Of a stretch of 64,000 nt of DNA, positions 61,635-64,000 are shown in pieces. The stretch comes from Trichopria drosophilae (lineage: Eukaryota > Arthropoda > Insecta > Hymenoptera > Diapriidae). Position 1 is the first letter of the stretch. Each line of letters begins with the position of its first letter. The stretch covers positions 84,732,501 through 84,796,500 of the forward strand of contig CM059583.1 of NCBI GenBank assembly GCA_030407085.1. The letters are read 5' to 3'. The notes below the pieces were generated by a model, which was not told the DNA's origin, searched no databases, and was given only the letters and a program-made list of their open reading frames with translations. The position numbers and the translations under genes were made by a program.

Positions 61635-61860
61635 GGTACGTTTTTACGTTTATGCTTATACATAAATTTACGTTTAGCAAAATTCGATATAATATAGAAT
61701 CTCGAAAATGTCATGCTGTGTCTCAGATATTAACCAATCAGAACAATTGTTTAGGTACGTGTGAGATTTCTATTTCGACCTCGATACTTTAAAGATCCTC
61801 GATTATATCGAATTTTGCTAAACGTAGACGTAAGCGTAAACGTAAAAGAGCACCCCGTGA
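61635..61860. repeat. Fold-back
   Basis: Arms share TTTACGTTTATGCTTA, TACGTTTAGCAAAATTCGATA and their complements. Non-coding. Confidence 0.7.
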
Positions 61861-61882
61861 GAAAGACCCCTACTGCCTTATA

Positions 61883-62196
61883 CAGTCCCCCCCTCTAATT
61901 ATCTCCCTCCGCAATTGTCTCCCTGTAATTTGCCCTTCGAAAGATTCTATAATTGGCCAAGATGACGGTGTCAGGCTTCCTCCACCGACTTCACCGGCTT
62001 CACCCTAAGAAAACACACTCACACACACGTGTGTGCGCATGCGCTGCCTCTGGTTTCATGGGTTTCACACATGCACACATACATACATAAATTGTGAAAA
62101 GAAGGGGAAGTAGGAGAGATAAAGGCAAGCGGACAATCATAGAGCTGTGAGGGGAAGTTCGGTCCCGCCTTATGGACAATTAGAGGGGGAGGACTG
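61883..62196. mobile_element. MITE with TA target
   Basis: Flanked by TA on both sides, inverted ends CAGTCCYCCCCCTCTAATT. The start is like that of the Tigger copy at 15.2 kb (CAGTTCTCCCCGTCC), so it may be a pogo/Tigger derivative. Non-coding, with CA/CACA runs inside. Confidence 0.75.
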
Positions 62197-62559
62197 TATG
62201 TTCAAATGTAGTTTATTGAAATAATTACAAAAAAATTGCGTAGCAAACATAAAGTGTAAACAGATATCTAAATGCCGGTGTAGCAATGCAAACTTGACAT
62301 TGGTCTGTATACTTTCGTTACTTGCATAATATGTCAACATCCATGATCGAACTTTTTTCTTATCATGCATTTAAAAAATTAGAAAAGATAATTTTCAAAT
62401 CAAAGTTTGCATTGTGCTCTGAACAATTTAATGGAAGATTAATACATATTGACGCAGTTAGTACAAATTTAATCTGCCCAAAAAAAGTTTACGTTGGGCA
62501 AATTATAAAAGTTTTACTTTATATAAAAGTGAAACAATTAAAATGTGTATTTTTGTAGG

Positions 62560-62625
62560 AAGACAAGCAGCCAGGAGCAGCAACCAACTTATTTCCTCAG
62601 CGGAGGAAGGGCCAACAAAAAAATA
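62560..62625 (+). other. Candidate terminal exon
   Basis: After the acceptor TTTTTGTAG a short frame with Gln/Lys-rich content runs on for about 20 codons. It may be joined to 61282-61426. Weak evidence. Confidence 0.2.
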
Positions 62626-62769
62626 ATTTTATGTTTATGTTTCAATGATTTATTATTATTGATTAATATAATAATATATATTACACAAATTTCAACAATA
62701 TATTGTTATTTCAATAATATATGTTATACAAATGCCAACGTTCTAAATAAAGTTATATTTTAAATTTCA

Positions 62770-62770
<1 letters not shown>

Positions 62771-62856
<86 letters not shown>

Positions 62857-62873
62857 TATATATATAATATATT
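62771..62873. repeat. (TA)n microsatellite
   Basis: About 45 TA units with a few phase breaks at the 3' end. Confidence 0.95.
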
Positions 62874-63153
62874 TGACTCAACCAATAAAAATATTCCTAT
62901 TGCGTATGTCCGTATTCCCTTGAATGTAAAAACTGATTTTAAAATTGCAGCGCATTTAAAACTAACCTATCAAAACCAACCTTATTGCGCAAGCGCGTGC
63001 TTCATTAAAAGAAAAATCTCATTTATGAGTGACAATCGTTGTTCGGTGTGAGGACATAAACAGCAGTCATATGGAGACTCATAAATGAGTGCAACTCTCA
63101 TTTATGAGTGCATATAGCGTGGCGATATGAGACTCACGTTGCTATCTGGGTAA

Positions 63154-64000
63154 GGTGACATACGAAGGGCTTAAAAATGTGATTACTATAATACCTTACT
63201 ATAAATCAATGTTGAAGAAAATGTACTTATAACAGTTCGTAACAAAAATATGTAAAAACTTATTTCATAGAAAAATATCAGTCAAACAATTCATTATTAG
63301 GGACTAAAATGTTAAATTACATCATTACGTAAGGACATTTTCAGATATTAAATCTTTCGACTGAGAAATAGTAGAAATAAAAATGTTTATTCAAAACAAA
63401 AATGCAGGAAGTCTTTCTTTGCACAAATTGATCAGCAACTTAGAAATCGTACAATTAAAAACATTTAGTTGAAACAACAATGCTGAAAACTTCCTTCGCA
63501 TAAAGTGACCAATAACTGAGAAACCGTAAAATAAAAGTATTTATTTGAAACAAAAATGCTGGAAAACTTTCTTTGCATTATACTATTTAATTTTAACGCC
63601 ACTGTTGTAATATACGTAAAATGTCACATTTTTAAATTAACATTTTTTAAATTAAAATCAACCTGCACGACTGCATCATCCTCAACATTTTATTACAATT
63701 TACTTCAAGGATTTCAATGTATTCCTTCAGTAAACAGAACATTTTATTACGAATAATAATTTTATCATAAAATAACTTTAAAAATGTAAAATATTAATAA
63801 AATAAACTTTATAACAAACCCATTTCATAAGGTGACATATATGTATGCTACTGTGACGTAGAGGTTTAATTTATTGTTGGCAGAGCATTACACACATGAA
63901 TTAAAGTTTAAAGTAATATGCACAGCCAAAAAAGACATCGATTGTTAGGTGATTTTTCTGATTCTTTGGTAAAAAAAAATTAAGAACAGTAATTTTCATG
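63154..64000. repeat. AT-rich flank with ~78-bp tandem repeat
   Basis: Three diverged units of about 78 bp at 63340-63580 share AAAATGCTGGAAAACTTTCT-type cores. The rest shows no gene. Confidence 0.6.

Larger units (their letters stand above)
52511..63153 (+). mobile_element. 10.6-kb CACTA-like transposon
   Basis: The ends are inverted repeats TTACCCAGATAGCAACG, followed by TGAGTCTCA. Subterminal copies of GAGACTCA and ACTCATTTATGAGT-type words follow, typical binding arrays of CACTA elements. If the terminus is CCCAG, the flank is TA on both sides. It encodes a tnp2-like transposase (53324-55528) and a second multi-exon gene (55856-61158). It contains three younger insertions: a hAT element, a small MITE (56482-56719) and a TA-target MITE (61883-62196). 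Confidence 0.8.

Overview
This window is AT-rich eukaryotic DNA made almost entirely of transposable elements, their remnants and simple or tandem repeats. The mix (piggyBac-type TTAA elements, pogo/Tigger, hAT, Mutator-like, CACTA-like, a large Ty3/Gypsy element, I-group and L1-like LINE pieces, many fold-back MITEs and tRNA-like SINE heads) fits an insect genome, perhaps hymenopteran. That placement is inference. No host housekeeping gene was recognised.

Layout. 1-7 kb: a spliced Mutator-like (MULE) transposase gene whose third intron holds a fold-back TTAA element, itself split by a second, internally deleted piggyBac copy. 7-13.7 kb: a dispersed repeat present twice, one copy split by a 1.7-kb hAT-like element, plus a degenerate minisatellite and two unrecognised candidate exons. 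13.8-15.2 kb: a broken Tigger transposase on the minus strand. 16.5-30.6 kb: a large Gypsy retrotransposon with matching LTRs and a 4-bp target duplication. Its 5' LTR is split by a 3.9-kb element with 29-bp perfect terminal repeats and a 9-bp target duplication. Its gag and pol carry frameshifts and stops, and a coiled-coil ORF lies where env would be.

31.18-48.53 kb: a 17.3-kb block bounded by TTAA that interrupts the first ORF of an L1-like LINE in frame. The block holds a nearly identical 1.35-kb inverted duplication, several MITEs, a 68-bp satellite array joined directly to a second Tigger remnant, and a run of fold-back elements. 49.4-51.4 kb: a 5'-truncated LINE with reverse transcriptase and RNase H. 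52.5-63.15 kb: a 10.6-kb CACTA-like transposon with matching ends, a frameshifted transposase gene and a multi-exon second gene resembling DUF4806 proteins. A 3.3-kb hAT element with an unbroken 644-residue transposase has inserted into that second gene with an 8-bp target duplication.

The genes do not form a pathway. The main biology is the order of insertions, which can be read from target duplications and restored reading frames, and the two elements that look young: the hAT at 57.5-60.8 kb and the Gypsy element with similar LTRs.
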